Positions 5,495 through 14,351 are shown, numbered from the stretch's first letter. The stretch: 25,484 nucleotides of DNA from Tritrichomonas musculus (GCA_039105265.1 JAPFFF010000342.1:1-25484); one strand, 5' to 3'. Numbers and translations: made by a program. Notes: generated by a model not told the origin, from the letters alone.

Positions 5495-8373
5495 AACAGA
5501 GTGGATTTTCAATAAAAGCGGCCACTATCGACGAGTTACTGATTGAATACATCAAAAGGTATGCATGTATGTGTCATACCAAGTGCGAAGTACCTTCTGG
5601 GTCCAATGGCTCGAATATAACTGGTCCCAACCAGGAGCAAATCAAGGAACTCATTACGAGTACAGTTGGTGAGCAACTCGAAAAATATGCCTTAGCCAAG
5701 GACCTTGAGTCATATGCTTTGCAAACCCAGCTATTCGACTATGTGAAAACCGAGGATTTCAATACGGAGATGCTGAAGTATGCGCTATCTAAGGACTTGC
5801 AATCGTATGCCAGTAGTGCAGATGTGGAGAATGCCATTGGGGAATTACGTGATTACATCGTCAAAAACTGTGCACTATCTACTGAAATACCTGAGGTCCC
5901 TGAGAACATCGTTACGAGTGATTCATTGAGTACAGCTTTGGAACCATATGCGAAGACTCAGGACTTACCAGATATGTCCGAGTATGTGAAGACTCAGGAC
6001 TTACCAGATATGACCAAGTATGCACTCGCTGAAGATATCCCGGAGATACCCACTGATTTGGTTAATGGATCTACACTGAGTACTGCATTGAGTACTGCGT
6101 TGGAACCGTATGCGAAGCTTGCGAACTTAAGTGAGTACGCGAAGACCCAGGACTTGCCAGATATGTCCGAGTATGTGAAGACCCAGGACCTCCCGGAGAT
6201 ACCCACAGATTTGGTTAATGGATCTACACTGAGTACAGCTTTGGAACCATATGCTTTGACAACAGATATGACCCATGCTATTGATCAAGTGAAGAGCGAT
6301 ATCCCAGAGATTATCGAGGGGCAAACAACAATTCAATTCACAATCGTCAATAATACAATCCCCGATTTGGATTACGACACATATCATACACTGATTGAGC
6401 AATATGGGTTGGATATTGTCTCATCAGACAGTTACTATACGGCCCATTATGTTCACGCGGACTATTCGTACAATGACGAAGATGATCAACCCTCTCAGAT
6501 ACTGCATATCGACGGAAGTAGTTCTGGTCTATGGATACTGTATCAAAGCCATGAATTAATCAATCCAGGAACTGGTGATACACCGGAAATACTATCATGT
6601 TCAATTACCAAAACTGTCGAACCAACCGACAAAAACGCTTATTCGGCTAGATATGTGTCGAACACTTATGCTCTCAAAACGGATATCCCTGAGATACCCA
6701 CTGATTTGGTTAATGGATCTACACTGAGTACTGCGTTGGAACCATACGCGAAGACCCAGGACTTGCCAGATATGACCAAGTATGCACTCACAACAGATAT
6801 CCCGGAGATACCCACCGATTTGGTTAATGGATCTACACTGAGTACTGCGTTGGAACCATATGCGAAGACTCAGGACTTGCCAGATATGACCAAGTATGCG
6901 AAGACCCAAGACTTGCCAGATATGACCAAGTATGCACTCACAACAGATATCCCAGAGATACCCACCGATTTGGTTAATGGATCTACACTGAGTACAGCTT
7001 TGGAACCATACGCGAAGACTCAGGACTTACCAGATATGACCAAGTATGCACTCACAACAGATATACCAAAAGAGTATTTCACTGATATCAGTGGAGAGGT
7101 TTATATCAAAGACCCAAACAACATCCTGACATTGGGTGGAGCCAATCAGACATGTAGTGATGCACCTCTCATGGTCATGAAACCAAATCATTCTCGCAAT
7201 ACCAGAATATTTAGCATTGGCAATCAACTGGATAGCTCGAAGGAGCGATGGTTAGATTTCGATATTGATGCAAACAGTGATACAGCGACCATCAAATACA
7301 ATGAAATAACTGCATTGGAGATTACTCGATCAAAAGTTTGTGTTATGAATGCATGTGATGTAGACGGTCATGCCTATGCAAAAACCCAGGACTTACCAGA
7401 TATGACCAAGTATGCACTCACAACAGATATCCCAGCACCAGTTGACTTGACACCATATTATACCAGTACCCAGGCTGATGAGAAGTATGCATTGAAGTCG
7501 AGTGCTGTTACAGATGAGCAGCTAATAAAAAGGTGTGCCATTGATTGCAGTCCAATTGCGGAGGGGTCCTCGGATATATCAATTCGTTATCTAAAACTTG
7601 TAGATAATGTGATTAAACTGGAATACATAGTAAGTGAATATGCACTATGTTGTGAAATAAGGGTGTTATTCCGTGATACAGATGGAAATCCCCATAACAT
7701 AGTAATAGTATTACATCAGAGGACTGTGTATTTCGACAATTTCAAATTCCCACTATATTATGAAGGCACTGATGATATAACATCAAGTCCACTTACATAT
7801 AGCTTCCCAATAGGTGGATATCCCTGGACAACTACTCAGGAATTATTAGATGCTAGACAACTATATTCAAGACAAATCATGTCCCGAGGGTATTTAGCAA
7901 CATTCAAGGCTGCTATTTACGGTGCACAATCCAACACAACCATCACCCACTACTCCCCAATCGAGTCATCGGTTAACACCATCACCGATTTCGTCATTGG
8001 AGCTCCTGTATATATGACCGGTAAGGTATATCATCGTGAGGACTCGAAATGGGTCCCTAGCACTGAAGCTGACACCACTGATTGCATATGTAGTGTGAAG
8101 ACCACTGGTACCTGGAAGGAGTATGTTGGTATATGCGTCAGAATCGATGAAGCCAATGGTTGTATCACATTCGCCACTCATGGGGATTACATGGTTAAGG
8201 TCGAGGACTCCTCATGCTATTCCATTGGGGATGAGGTATTCATCGATAACGCTGATAATAAACTGAAGATACTCACTGGTGAGACCGCGATAACCTCAAA
8301 AATAAATCGTATGACAGTGGGCATCATAACTGGTATCATCAACGGATCCACATTAGCCGTATTCAAATCATAG
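5482..8373 (+). CDS. Fibre-like repeat protein of the Maverick, 963 aa
   Basis: The architecture resembles a trimeric attachment fibre. Residues about 55-145 are helical or coiled coil with YALAKDLESYALQT-type repeats. Residues about 146-273, 393-533 and 631-650 are built of near-identical units: EIPTDLVNGSTLSTALEPY followed by AKTQDLPDMTKYALTTDIP. Two non-repeated beta-rich domains interrupt the shaft (about 273-393 and 533-631), and a large beta-rich C-terminal part (about 680-963, ending INGSTLAVFKS) could be the head. 'Y-A-x-x-x-D-[IL]-P' shaft units are reminiscent of phage tail-fibre repeats. A receptor-binding role at the particle surface is inferred, not shown. Five DNA copies of the long unit begin at 6043, 6196, 6691, 6805 and 6955. 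The start at 5482 is the first Met of the frame. The stop overlaps the convergent polymerase gene end by 11 bp. Confidence 0.75.
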   Translation: MFSIEQSGFSIKAATIDELLIEYIKRYACMCHTKCEVPSGSNGSNITGPNQEQIKELITSTVGEQLEKYALAKDLESYALQTQLFDYVKTEDFNTEMLKYALSKDLQSYASSADVENAIGELRDYIVKNCALSTEIPEVPENIVTSDSLSTALEPYAKTQDLPDMSEYVKTQDLPDMTKYALAEDIPEIPTDLVNGSTLSTALSTALEPYAKLANLSEYAKTQDLPDMSEYVKTQDLPEIPTDLVNGSTLSTALEPYALTTDMTHAIDQVKSDIPEIIEGQTTIQFTIVNNTIPDLDYDTYHTLIEQYGLDIVSSDSYYTAHYVHADYSYNDEDDQPSQILHIDGSSSGLWILYQSHELINPGTGDTPEILSCSITKTVEPTDKNAYSARYVSNTYALKTDIPEIPTDLVNGSTLSTALEPYAKTQDLPDMTKYALTTDIPEIPTDLVNGSTLSTALEPYAKTQDLPDMTKYAKTQDLPDMTKYALTTDIPEIPTDLVNGSTLSTALEPYAKTQDLPDMTKYALTTDIPKEYFTDISGEVYIKDPNNILTLGGANQTCSDAPLMVMKPNHSRNTRIFSIGNQLDSSKERWLDFDIDANSDTATIKYNEITALEITRSKVCVMNACDVDGHAYAKTQDLPDMTKYALTTDIPAPVDLTPYYTSTQADEKYALKSSAVTDEQLIKRCAIDCSPIAEGSSDISIRYLKLVDNVIKLEYIVSEYALCCEIRVLFRDTDGNPHNIVIVLHQRTVYFDNFKFPLYYEGTDDITSSPLTYSFPIGGYPWTTTQELLDARQLYSRQIMSRGYLATFKAAIYGAQSNTTITHYSPIESSVNTITDFVIGAPVYMTGKVYHREDSKWVPSTEADTTDCICSVKTTGTWKEYVGICVRIDEANGCITFATHGDYMVKVEDSSCYSIGDEVFIDNADNKLKILTGETAITSKINRMTVGIITGIINGSTLAVFKS
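5890..7440 (+). repeat. Intragenic repeat array of the fibre-like gene
   Basis: Near-identical units of about 114 or 150 bp encode the shaft motif EIPTDLVNGSTLSTALEPY plus one to three KTQDLPDM-type modules. Full copies begin at 6043, 6196, 6691, 6805 and 6955, with a diverged copy near 5892 and partial units near 7375. The high DNA identity between copies points to recent duplication or gene conversion. Confidence 0.85.
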
Positions 8374-11300
8374 TGTAGTCCCCTGATGTGAGTCCGTGGA
8401 TGAATGGTGCACAGGATTGGTTCTCGAGGACAATCATTTTGGTGTGTGTCCCGGTGAGAGCATTCTTGTTTACCGTGATCTTGCTCATGGACATCTCACT
8501 GATTTTGTTATTGCAAGTCATCCCCGGAGGTGCTGAGAGTTTGCGCATCATCTGCAGATTGATATTTTTGCCAACCTTCACACCACCATTGTCGATGATG
8601 TCCTTGTAATCATCACTTGTGATATGGTTCTTCTTGAGGGAGACCCCCTTGAGTTTGAGTGCCTTGGTCACAGCTCCACTATTAAATATGGTGTAGCACT
8701 TGGGGGCTAACGCTATCATATTCTCACCATATTTCTCAATGCAGAGACCCAGTATTTTCTTCTCATCAGCGATTGTGTTTATATTGGGATTCGGCATGAA
8801 CTTATATATGTTCTCATCATAGAATGCCCTATTCTTGATGATGTATTTGAACTCTTGATCGGACCCCTTGGTATCATCACCAGCAACCGCAAAATACGCA
8901 CTATCAGTGTCCCCCTCTATGAAATGGAATCGCTCCACATCAAGGCACTTGTACATGAACTCGTATATGAATGTGAGATACCAGAATTTGGCATTATCTA
9001 GAGTCCAGAATGATTCCTGAAGGCATGTCGTGCATTTGAAGCTCTTTGGGTTCATCTGGAGTAGATAGTTGTCATCACTCAATTTGGTGCCACTGACATA
9101 GTTGTCGTAGATGATATTCTGGAAGGTCTTATCGCGTGAGCATATCTTGATTTTGGAGAACTTCTCGGTGTTCATCCCATCGTACCCATATGAGCCATTC
9201 ATGCTGATCTTGTAGAACTTCTCATTGCCATGCTCGGATCCAGAGATGATATCCTGACGGCGTTTCATGAACTCACTAACGAATGGGTTGAATCCGCGAT
9301 GAGCCTCGTATGTGGTGAGACTCTTGATATCCTCGATGACAAGTCCATGGTCGAGGAGGAACCAGAGGTAGTAGTTCGAGAATGTCTGATAGGTACCCAT
9401 TGTATCAACACTCATGGTCAGCTTCCGTTCAGTTTTGTCAACAGATGGGAGCTTATTGCGAGTCATGTAGTCGTGCATATATGGACCAATTGTGGCCTCA
9501 TCATTGGTGATATCGAAATTGCGGAATACAGGTGGGAAATTGATGAAGTAGTTGATTTTGGATATTGGGCATTTCAACATGACCTCCGCTTTGAACAGGA
9601 ATTTGGGATGCTTTCGGAGCTTCTGGCTGTTGATGATATGCATGCATGAGTTGTAGGTGTTCATATTTTTGGTACCATCCTTGTACACCTCGAATCGCTC
9701 TATCATGGAACCTGGCATATACATGACTCCCCCGTGATATGGATTGGCATCATGTTTGGATGAACTGAATGCTGAAGGGTATAAGCTGTTGAAATCAACT
9801 CCAACAATATGAGTCATCGTGTGTGGAGTATCATATGAGATTACCTTGTGATCAACGGCGTTGTATCTAAAGCGGTTTATTTTGGTATGACCCTTGATGT
9901 TGACACGGTGCATGACATTGGATAGACCACCCGTGATGTTGTTCCGTAAGCTGTAATACTCCTGTTCATCGTTGATGAGCGTTGGGAGATGCATCATCTT
10001 GCAGTACTTCTTCAGCTGAATTCGGAGTTTGGTTATATTGGGGTCATCACGACTGCGAAGTCTGTTGCATTCCGCACAAGCGAGTTTACAGTTACTGAGT
10101 TCATGACCGATATCATTATTGATTCTATCGAGAGTGGGCTTATTGGTCCATGTGAAGTGCTCACCACAGAGATGGCACTTGCCTGTATCTGGATTGTTGT
10201 ACATCTCCATGAACTTATCGAATTGCTCCTCACAAACACATTTATCGAGGTTCCTGGGTTTGTCCTTATGAGATTGATTATGCTTGACATCCTGGTTATA
10301 GTAGTTCTCGCATTTGAATCGCCACCAATCGAGGTTTGGTTTGAATTTGTTAATGGGATTCTGTATGGAGTATTCGGCATTTGGATTGAATTCCTTATAT
10401 GCGAGTGCATACTTGATACAGGATGCATTCTTGCTTAGCGATAGGTTTGAGATGAGGTCCACGTTGTACTGAGCATTGAGTGCAATCAGGTTGTCAATGG
10501 GTTTGATCATCATCTCGACATCATTATCATTGTATGCAAGTAGGTAGTCCCATCGGGTTTCATAGTTTTTGGCATCCTCGAGATATAGCTTGTAATCATC
10601 TGGTGTCAATGGGTTCTTCTGGTTGAGATAGCTGTAGAACGCTTCATACTCAAATGGCTCTGCTTGTGAGAGGACCTCATTGTAGTTCTCAGTGTTGATG
10701 GCTTCATATGGGAATACACCCTTCGAGCTATTCTCGACCCCGCCGAAGTCTACACCGCAAGCCATGCTTGAGCCGAAATCTTCGCCGAATTGTCGTAATG
10801 TACCACCAGCGACAAATGATTGTGCATCGATGAATCGCAACTTGGTATCGTATTTGGGTGACTTCAATATGAACTGCTTCAGTGAGGATGTGGTACCAAT
10901 GATGCTATTGGGCTCAACACTCCAGAACGTAGTCCCTTCTGAACTGTAGTTGAGATGCTCCTTGAATAGGTTGCTATCGAATCTACTCGAGTTGAATCCA
11001 AATACGGTTATCACATTCAGGTTGCGATCAATGGTTTTGAGATTGTCAACTGGTTGATTGATGAAGGATTTCATGTATTGAACCTTATCGTGATACACTT
11101 GCTTGGATTGCTCAAACAACCACTCGATCCACTTGATGATGAACTCAGATGAATCCCTTAATGAGAAGTGCTTTGTGGTACAACCAGATTGCGATTTGAC
11201 ACATGATGATACGCTAAGGGGAATCAGTCGTGAGTTGATGGTTGTGGATGAACCAATAGATGTATCCACAGGCTGTTCAACAGTTTCGAAATCGTAGGTG

Positions 11301-13408
11301 ATGTAATATATGTTGGGTTTCCATTCGAGACCATAGGCTAAGCAATATTCGTACACCGGATTGCTGAGTATATGTGGACAGTATGGTAGTGGTTCGCGAT
11401 TGGGTATGAATCGCTTTCGAAATACCCCGTCACAGTTCTTAACATGGTTCTTGAAGCGATTCATATTTTGATGACCGTAATGGGCATATGAGCCACACTT
11501 TGGGCAGATGTGGATGTTGGTCAGCTTCTCAGCATCCCTGATGTACATTATGTGGATGATTCGATTTTGGGTGTACAGCAATGCGGATTTCCTAAATGAG
11601 TTATCACTATTGTATTTCCACTGGTCCTGAAGGTTATACACCTTGCGATCCTGCAAGTACTCATAGATGTCCACATTCAAGTGATGCTTCTCGGCAGATG
11701 CCTTCATGGATTCAATTGATGTCCCCGGATAGTTGTTCAGGAGGTCAATTGCAGCTTGTGATGGCTTAGTAGAATACACTATATTGTGATCCTCGCATAG
11801 GAGCTTCCTAGCTGCCTGTGTACGGTGCTTAGTTTTGCAACTGTATTTGGGGTCGACTAGATGGTCATCTAGACATGCAGCCAGAAATCGGTACCAGCAT
11901 AGATTGTCATCGGCGTTGTCTGTGATGATGAATTTGCTATTTCTGATCTCAGGAGGTAAATCCTTGATTGGACCACTGACCTTGACCATTCGAGATACCG
12001 TGAATGAGATGGTTCCTACGAGAATCAACTTGGTTCCAGATGTTGAGGTCTCATATGAGTGCAGTACTGATTCAATATAGTACTTCACGATATCAAGCGA
12101 TTGCTCATCACGAACCACAATTGGGGTGGCTGATTTATAGTTGTTCCAATTGATTTCCCTTGCAGTATATTGGAATGCATTGGTATTCTCAGCAGAGGGG
12201 GTCTCAAATACACCCGAGAGTTGGAAATAGATTTTGAATGGTTTTACCTCGCGTTCATAGACCTGTTGCAAGCCGTCATATATGGTGTTCAATGAGGATA
12301 TCGAGTTGAAGTAGTATATGTATATCGGCTCATGGGTATCAATATCTGTGCGTTCACTGTAATCACTATCAGCATATTTGGCATATTTTTGCCAAGCCTC
12401 TACAGCCTTATCATAGTCCTCAGGGGTATTCACAAATAGGAAATCGGTGTGTTCCGATTTGAACTCATGACCGAACTCACTGAGGTACTCGAATATCTCA
12501 TTATTTTCAGGGTCCTTGGGGATACCATCAATACTGGCATTGTCGTCGATAATATGAGCCAGTTTTGTGACCTTAGTCCTGTCTCGGAATATATCTTGTA
12601 TTTCAGCTCTGTCGAGATACTCGGGGTAATACTTGTTGAAGTATGAACATACTTTGCGTTCATCGTCTAACCGCTGATGGAACCTATTCTGGGTATTCAT
12701 ATGCTGGAGTACATCAATGGGGTCCTCAACCATGTAATCACCTCTATCGAAATGCTTGAAGTAATCCTTATCTACGGCTGCAAGGCGTTCAGACCTCAGC
12801 TGCTGATGGAACCTATCCTGGGTATTCATATGCTGGAGTACATCAATGGGGTCCTCAACCATGTAATCACCTCTATCGAAATGCTTGAAGTAATCACTAT
12901 CCAGTTTGTCATTCAATCGCTTGATATATGAAGGCTGCTTAACATACGGAATTGGCATCTTATGGGTTGTGGGAGGTGGGAGTATTGGTGGATACTCAGT
13001 GTTATTATCACGAATCAATTGGATAGCTTCCTGTAATGCATCTTCTGCAACTGCTATATTATGTTGTATTTGGCGGGCCCTTTCGAGTTTGAGTTGAAGT
13101 ACATCAATGGGCTCATCGGTATTGCTATCAAGTCTATTTGTGTAACCATTATCATCCAAAAGGCGTTCAATCCGCAATTGCTCGAAGAATGTATCAACGT
13201 CTGTTGCCTTGAGAGTAGCCTTGGTGTCAAAACCGGTGCGAGCTGCAAATGAGTTGTCATTTAGGAACCTCACGAGTTTGCTCAGCTGTGAAATATATTT
13301 GGTGTCGGTTGGGATGTTGCCACCGAACTCAGTGTTGACGATATCGATATAGCTTTTGACAGTTCCTGATGGAATTGCACCGAAATTCTTATTCGTGATC
13401 CGGCTCAT
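8363..13408 (-). CDS. Protein-primed-type family B DNA polymerase of the Maverick, with embedded HNH-like module, 1681 aa
   Basis: The predicted role is replication of the linear element DNA, probably by protein priming. In order: an N-terminal ~600 residues without recognised fold, including a 43-residue tandem repeat (about 170-245); a Cys/His finger at about 632-657 (CPKCG...HVKNC); 3'-5' exonuclease motifs I near 705 (TYDFETVEQ), II near 806 (VFGFNSSRFD) and III near 958 (YNDNDVEMM); an HNH-like zinc module at about 1075-1120 (C1078, C1081, D1094, R1095, H1102, N1106, C1111, C1114); a GG segment NITGGLSN near 1155; polymerase motif A near 1202 (VDFNSLYPSAF), motif B near 1400 (SMNGSYGYDG) and motif C near 1496 (EGDTDSAYF). 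The catalytic Asp residues of motifs A and C are present. The start is supported by the T-run motif upstream. The gene is convergent with the fibre gene (11-bp overlap). Confidence 0.92.
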   Translation of the reverse strand: MSRITNKNFGAIPSGTVKSYIDIVNTEFGGNIPTDTKYISQLSKLVRFLNDNSFAARTGFDTKATLKATDVDTFFEQLRIERLLDDNGYTNRLDSNTDEPIDVLQLKLERARQIQHNIAVAEDALQEAIQLIRDNNTEYPPILPPPTTHKMPIPYVKQPSYIKRLNDKLDSDYFKHFDRGDYMVEDPIDVLQHMNTQDRFHQQLRSERLAAVDKDYFKHFDRGDYMVEDPIDVLQHMNTQNRFHQRLDDERKVCSYFNKYYPEYLDRAEIQDIFRDRTKVTKLAHIIDDNASIDGIPKDPENNEIFEYLSEFGHEFKSEHTDFLFVNTPEDYDKAVEAWQKYAKYADSDYSERTDIDTHEPIYIYYFNSISSLNTIYDGLQQVYEREVKPFKIYFQLSGVFETPSAENTNAFQYTAREINWNNYKSATPIVVRDEQSLDIVKYYIESVLHSYETSTSGTKLILVGTISFTVSRMVKVSGPIKDLPPEIRNSKFIITDNADDNLCWYRFLAACLDDHLVDPKYSCKTKHRTQAARKLLCEDHNIVYSTKPSQAAIDLLNNYPGTSIESMKASAEKHHLNVDIYEYLQDRKVYNLQDQWKYNSDNSFRKSALLYTQNRIIHIMYIRDAEKLTNIHICPKCGSYAHYGHQNMNRFKNHVKNCDGVFRKRFIPNREPLPYCPHILSNPVYEYCLAYGLEWKPNIYYITYDFETVEQPVDTSIGSSTTINSRLIPLSVSSCVKSQSGCTTKHFSLRDSSEFIIKWIEWLFEQSKQVYHDKVQYMKSFINQPVDNLKTIDRNLNVITVFGFNSSRFDSNLFKEHLNYSSEGTTFWSVEPNSIIGTTSSLKQFILKSPKYDTKLRFIDAQSFVAGGTLRQFGEDFGSSMACGVDFGGVENSSKGVFPYEAINTENYNEVLSQAEPFEYEAFYSYLNQKNPLTPDDYKLYLEDAKNYETRWDYLLAYNDNDVEMMIKPIDNLIALNAQYNVDLISNLSLSKNASCIKYALAYKEFNPNAEYSIQNPINKFKPNLDWWRFKCENYYNQDVKHNQSHKDKPRNLDKCVCEEQFDKFMEMYNNPDTGKCHLCGEHFTWTNKPTLDRINNDIGHELSNCKLACAECNRLRSRDDPNITKLRIQLKKYCKMMHLPTLINDEQEYYSLRNNITGGLSNVMHRVNIKGHTKINRFRYNAVDHKVISYDTPHTMTHIVGVDFNSLYPSAFSSSKHDANPYHGGVMYMPGSMIERFEVYKDGTKNMNTYNSCMHIINSQKLRKHPKFLFKAEVMLKCPISKINYFINFPPVFRNFDITNDEATIGPYMHDYMTRNKLPSVDKTERKLTMSVDTMGTYQTFSNYYLWFLLDHGLVIEDIKSLTTYEAHRGFNPFVSEFMKRRQDIISGSEHGNEKFYKISMNGSYGYDGMNTEKFSKIKICSRDKTFQNIIYDNYVSGTKLSDDNYLLQMNPKSFKCTTCLQESFWTLDNAKFWYLTFIYEFMYKCLDVERFHFIEGDTDSAYFAVAGDDTKGSDQEFKYIIKNRAFYDENIYKFMPNPNINTIADEKKILGLCIEKYGENMIALAPKCYTIFNSGAVTKALKLKGVSLKKNHITSDDYKDIIDNGGVKVGKNINLQMMRKLSAPPGMTCNNKISEMSMSKITVNKNALTGTHTKMIVLENQSCAPFIHGLTSGDYTMI
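12673..12895 (-). repeat. 129-bp tandem duplication inside the polymerase gene
   Basis: Two 94-bp stretches, 12673-12766 and 12802-12895, are identical except for one base (CTATTCTG versus CTATCCTG). The repeat period is 129 bp, or 43 codons, so the frame is kept. They encode FKHFDRGDYMVEDPIDVLQH twice. A more diverged third unit is visible near 13090-13160 (DEPIDVLQ). Confidence 0.9.
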
Positions 13409-13450
13409 TTGCCCATAGGTAAAAATATAAAATTCTCATCGGTAAAAATA
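13406..13450 (-). promoter_or_regulatory. Two TATTTTTACC boxes upstream of the polymerase gene
   Basis: On the minus strand, TATTTTTACC occurs twice upstream of the polymerase ATG: at about 13418-13427, ending roughly 10 bases before the start, and again at about 13441-13450. This is the same T-rich box as at other genes of the element, here duplicated. The promoter role is inferred. Confidence 0.45.
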
Positions 13451-13489
13451 CTGTTTTTGAATTTAAATCGCAAATCGGAATCATATATG

Positions 13490-13583
13490 TGTTAGCGCTA
13501 ACTGGTATAGTTGTTGGGTCATGAAGCATGTCTCCGGGCTTCGGCTGCAGGCATGAGTTCGATCCACTGCCATACCGATTTTT
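13490..13583 (+). ncRNA. Candidate Pol III-type unit, tRNA-like (box A, box B, T5)
   Basis: A perfect 12-bp palindrome GTTAGCGCTAAC at about 13491-13502 is followed by a box A-like TGGTATAGTTG (13503-13513), a box B-like GAGTTCGATCC (13555-13565) and a T5 run (13579-13583). The spacing suits an internal Pol III promoter and terminator. A proper tRNA cloverleaf does not form: the T-arm bases do not pair well and no acceptor stem is seen. Instead 13529-13556 can fold as a hairpin (CATGTC with GGCATG, inner CCG with CGG). It could be a decayed tRNA, a small RNA of the element or coincidence. Confidence 0.3.
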
Positions 13584-13587
13584 CGTA

Positions 13588-13785
13588 TTATTTCCGGTCC
13601 ATATTTGTGATAGAGCCCAAGCGCACTAAACACCTTGGGTAAGCTATTACTTGTGGATTATGGGGTAATACGGGCATTTGCCGGCATTTGCAACCCAAAC
13701 CAGTCTCATGGTGGATGCAGGTATTTTCCTTGAGGGATTGATGTGCAATCCCGGGTACGTATGTTGGTTCCTCTAGAGAATGCAT
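13588..13785 (-). CDS. Possible small Maverick ORF, 65 aa
   Basis: A 65-residue ORF starts MHSLEEPTYVPG and contains a Cys/His-containing stretch (CIHHETGLGCKCRQM). It lies in the 427-bp gap between the polymerase start and the 165-aa gene. About 30 bp upstream on the minus strand is a TATTTTTGC box (rc of 13815-13821), and the start context is GCGTAATG. No family is recognised, and other short frames begin in the same stretch, so this may not be a gene. Confidence 0.25.
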   Translation of the reverse strand: MHSLEEPTYVPGIAHQSLKENTCIHHETGLGCKCRQMPVLPHNPQVIAYPRCLVRLGSITNMDRK

Positions 13786-13835
13786 TACGCATCCATCATG
13801 GGGTCGGTTTTTGCAAAAATATTTTTGGATTACGG

Positions 13836-14333
13836 TTAGAAATCGGTTATATCGATCTCATCATCGGGGTCTGGAGCTGTTTCCCTTTGGGGACCGTTTA
13901 GAGTCATATGGGTGTTGAGTAGTTTTTGGGTCATATACATGGAGATACTTAGGTTTAGGTTATCGGATATTAGTTTACGCAATAGGGATACGCGTTTATG
14001 AGGTTCCACGTTGGATACCGCATCGATTACTACCTGTGATGTGACATATTGGATCAATCGGTCGTGATCCCCAATATCCAGGAACTTGCTTCGATTGAAT
14101 ATATGGGTGCGATTTGAGCGAGAGTGTGGATGTTCAATGGATGGAGTCTCAGGAGGTGAGTCATTTGCATCCTGAGTGGTGTCCTGAGTGGTGTCGATAT
14201 GTGCTTCAGCCTTTGGGGTATCAGCAGATGGTTTGCGTTTATGGTTCATACGCTTAATCAAATGCTTGACATCTCGACGCAAATCGGTGATGCCATCTAC
14301 GATCTTTAGGAGTAGATCCGTGTCAGTTTCCAT
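13836..14333 (-). CDS. Coiled-coil/helical Maverick protein, 165 aa
   Basis: Residues 1-32 are a short coiled coil (LLLKIVDGITDLRRDVKHLI), then a basic KRMNHKRKP patch, a Ser/Thr/Pro-rich linker (about 35-75), and a helical C-terminal domain (about 80-150, LIQYVTSQVVIDAVSN, VSLLRKLISDNLNLS), ending in an acidic tail DPDDEIDITDF. The family is not recognised. The shape suits an oligomeric, perhaps DNA-binding or scaffold protein, but nothing in the sequence fixes its job. The ATG follows TATTTTTAAATTGCGTAAATG-type sequence on the minus strand (box at 14345-14351). It is the last gene before the element's right terminal region. Confidence 0.6.
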   Translation of the reverse strand: METDTDLLLKIVDGITDLRRDVKHLIKRMNHKRKPSADTPKAEAHIDTTQDTTQDANDSPPETPSIEHPHSRSNRTHIFNRSKFLDIGDHDRLIQYVTSQVVIDAVSNVEPHKRVSLLRKLISDNLNLSISMYMTQKLLNTHMTLNGPQRETAPDPDDEIDITDF

Positions 14334-14351
14334 TTACGCAATTTAAAAATA
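14331..14351 (-). promoter_or_regulatory. Promoter-like motif of the 165-aa gene
   Basis: On the minus strand TATTTTT (rc of 14345-14351) is followed by AAATTGCG and TAAATG at the start codon. It is the same arrangement as at the integrase gene, with a slightly longer spacer. Confidence 0.45.

Noticed and set aside
5890-7440. CRISPR-like array
   Set aside because: The repeats are in-frame coding units of unequal period without unique spacers, in eukaryotic-element DNA.
9989-10438. 149-codon plus-strand ORF opposite the polymerase gene
   Set aside because: Lies antisense to conserved polymerase motifs and the HNH-like module; its hydrophobic composition is what the reverse complement of that region gives.
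12677-12931. Plus-strand ORF with internal repeat opposite the polymerase N-terminus
   Set aside because: Its repeat is the antisense reading of the 43-residue duplication in the polymerase.
13490-13583. A functional tRNA gene
   Set aside because: Box A and box B look-alikes are present, but the T arm, acceptor stem and anticodon arm do not pair acceptably; kept only as a Pol III-like candidate.
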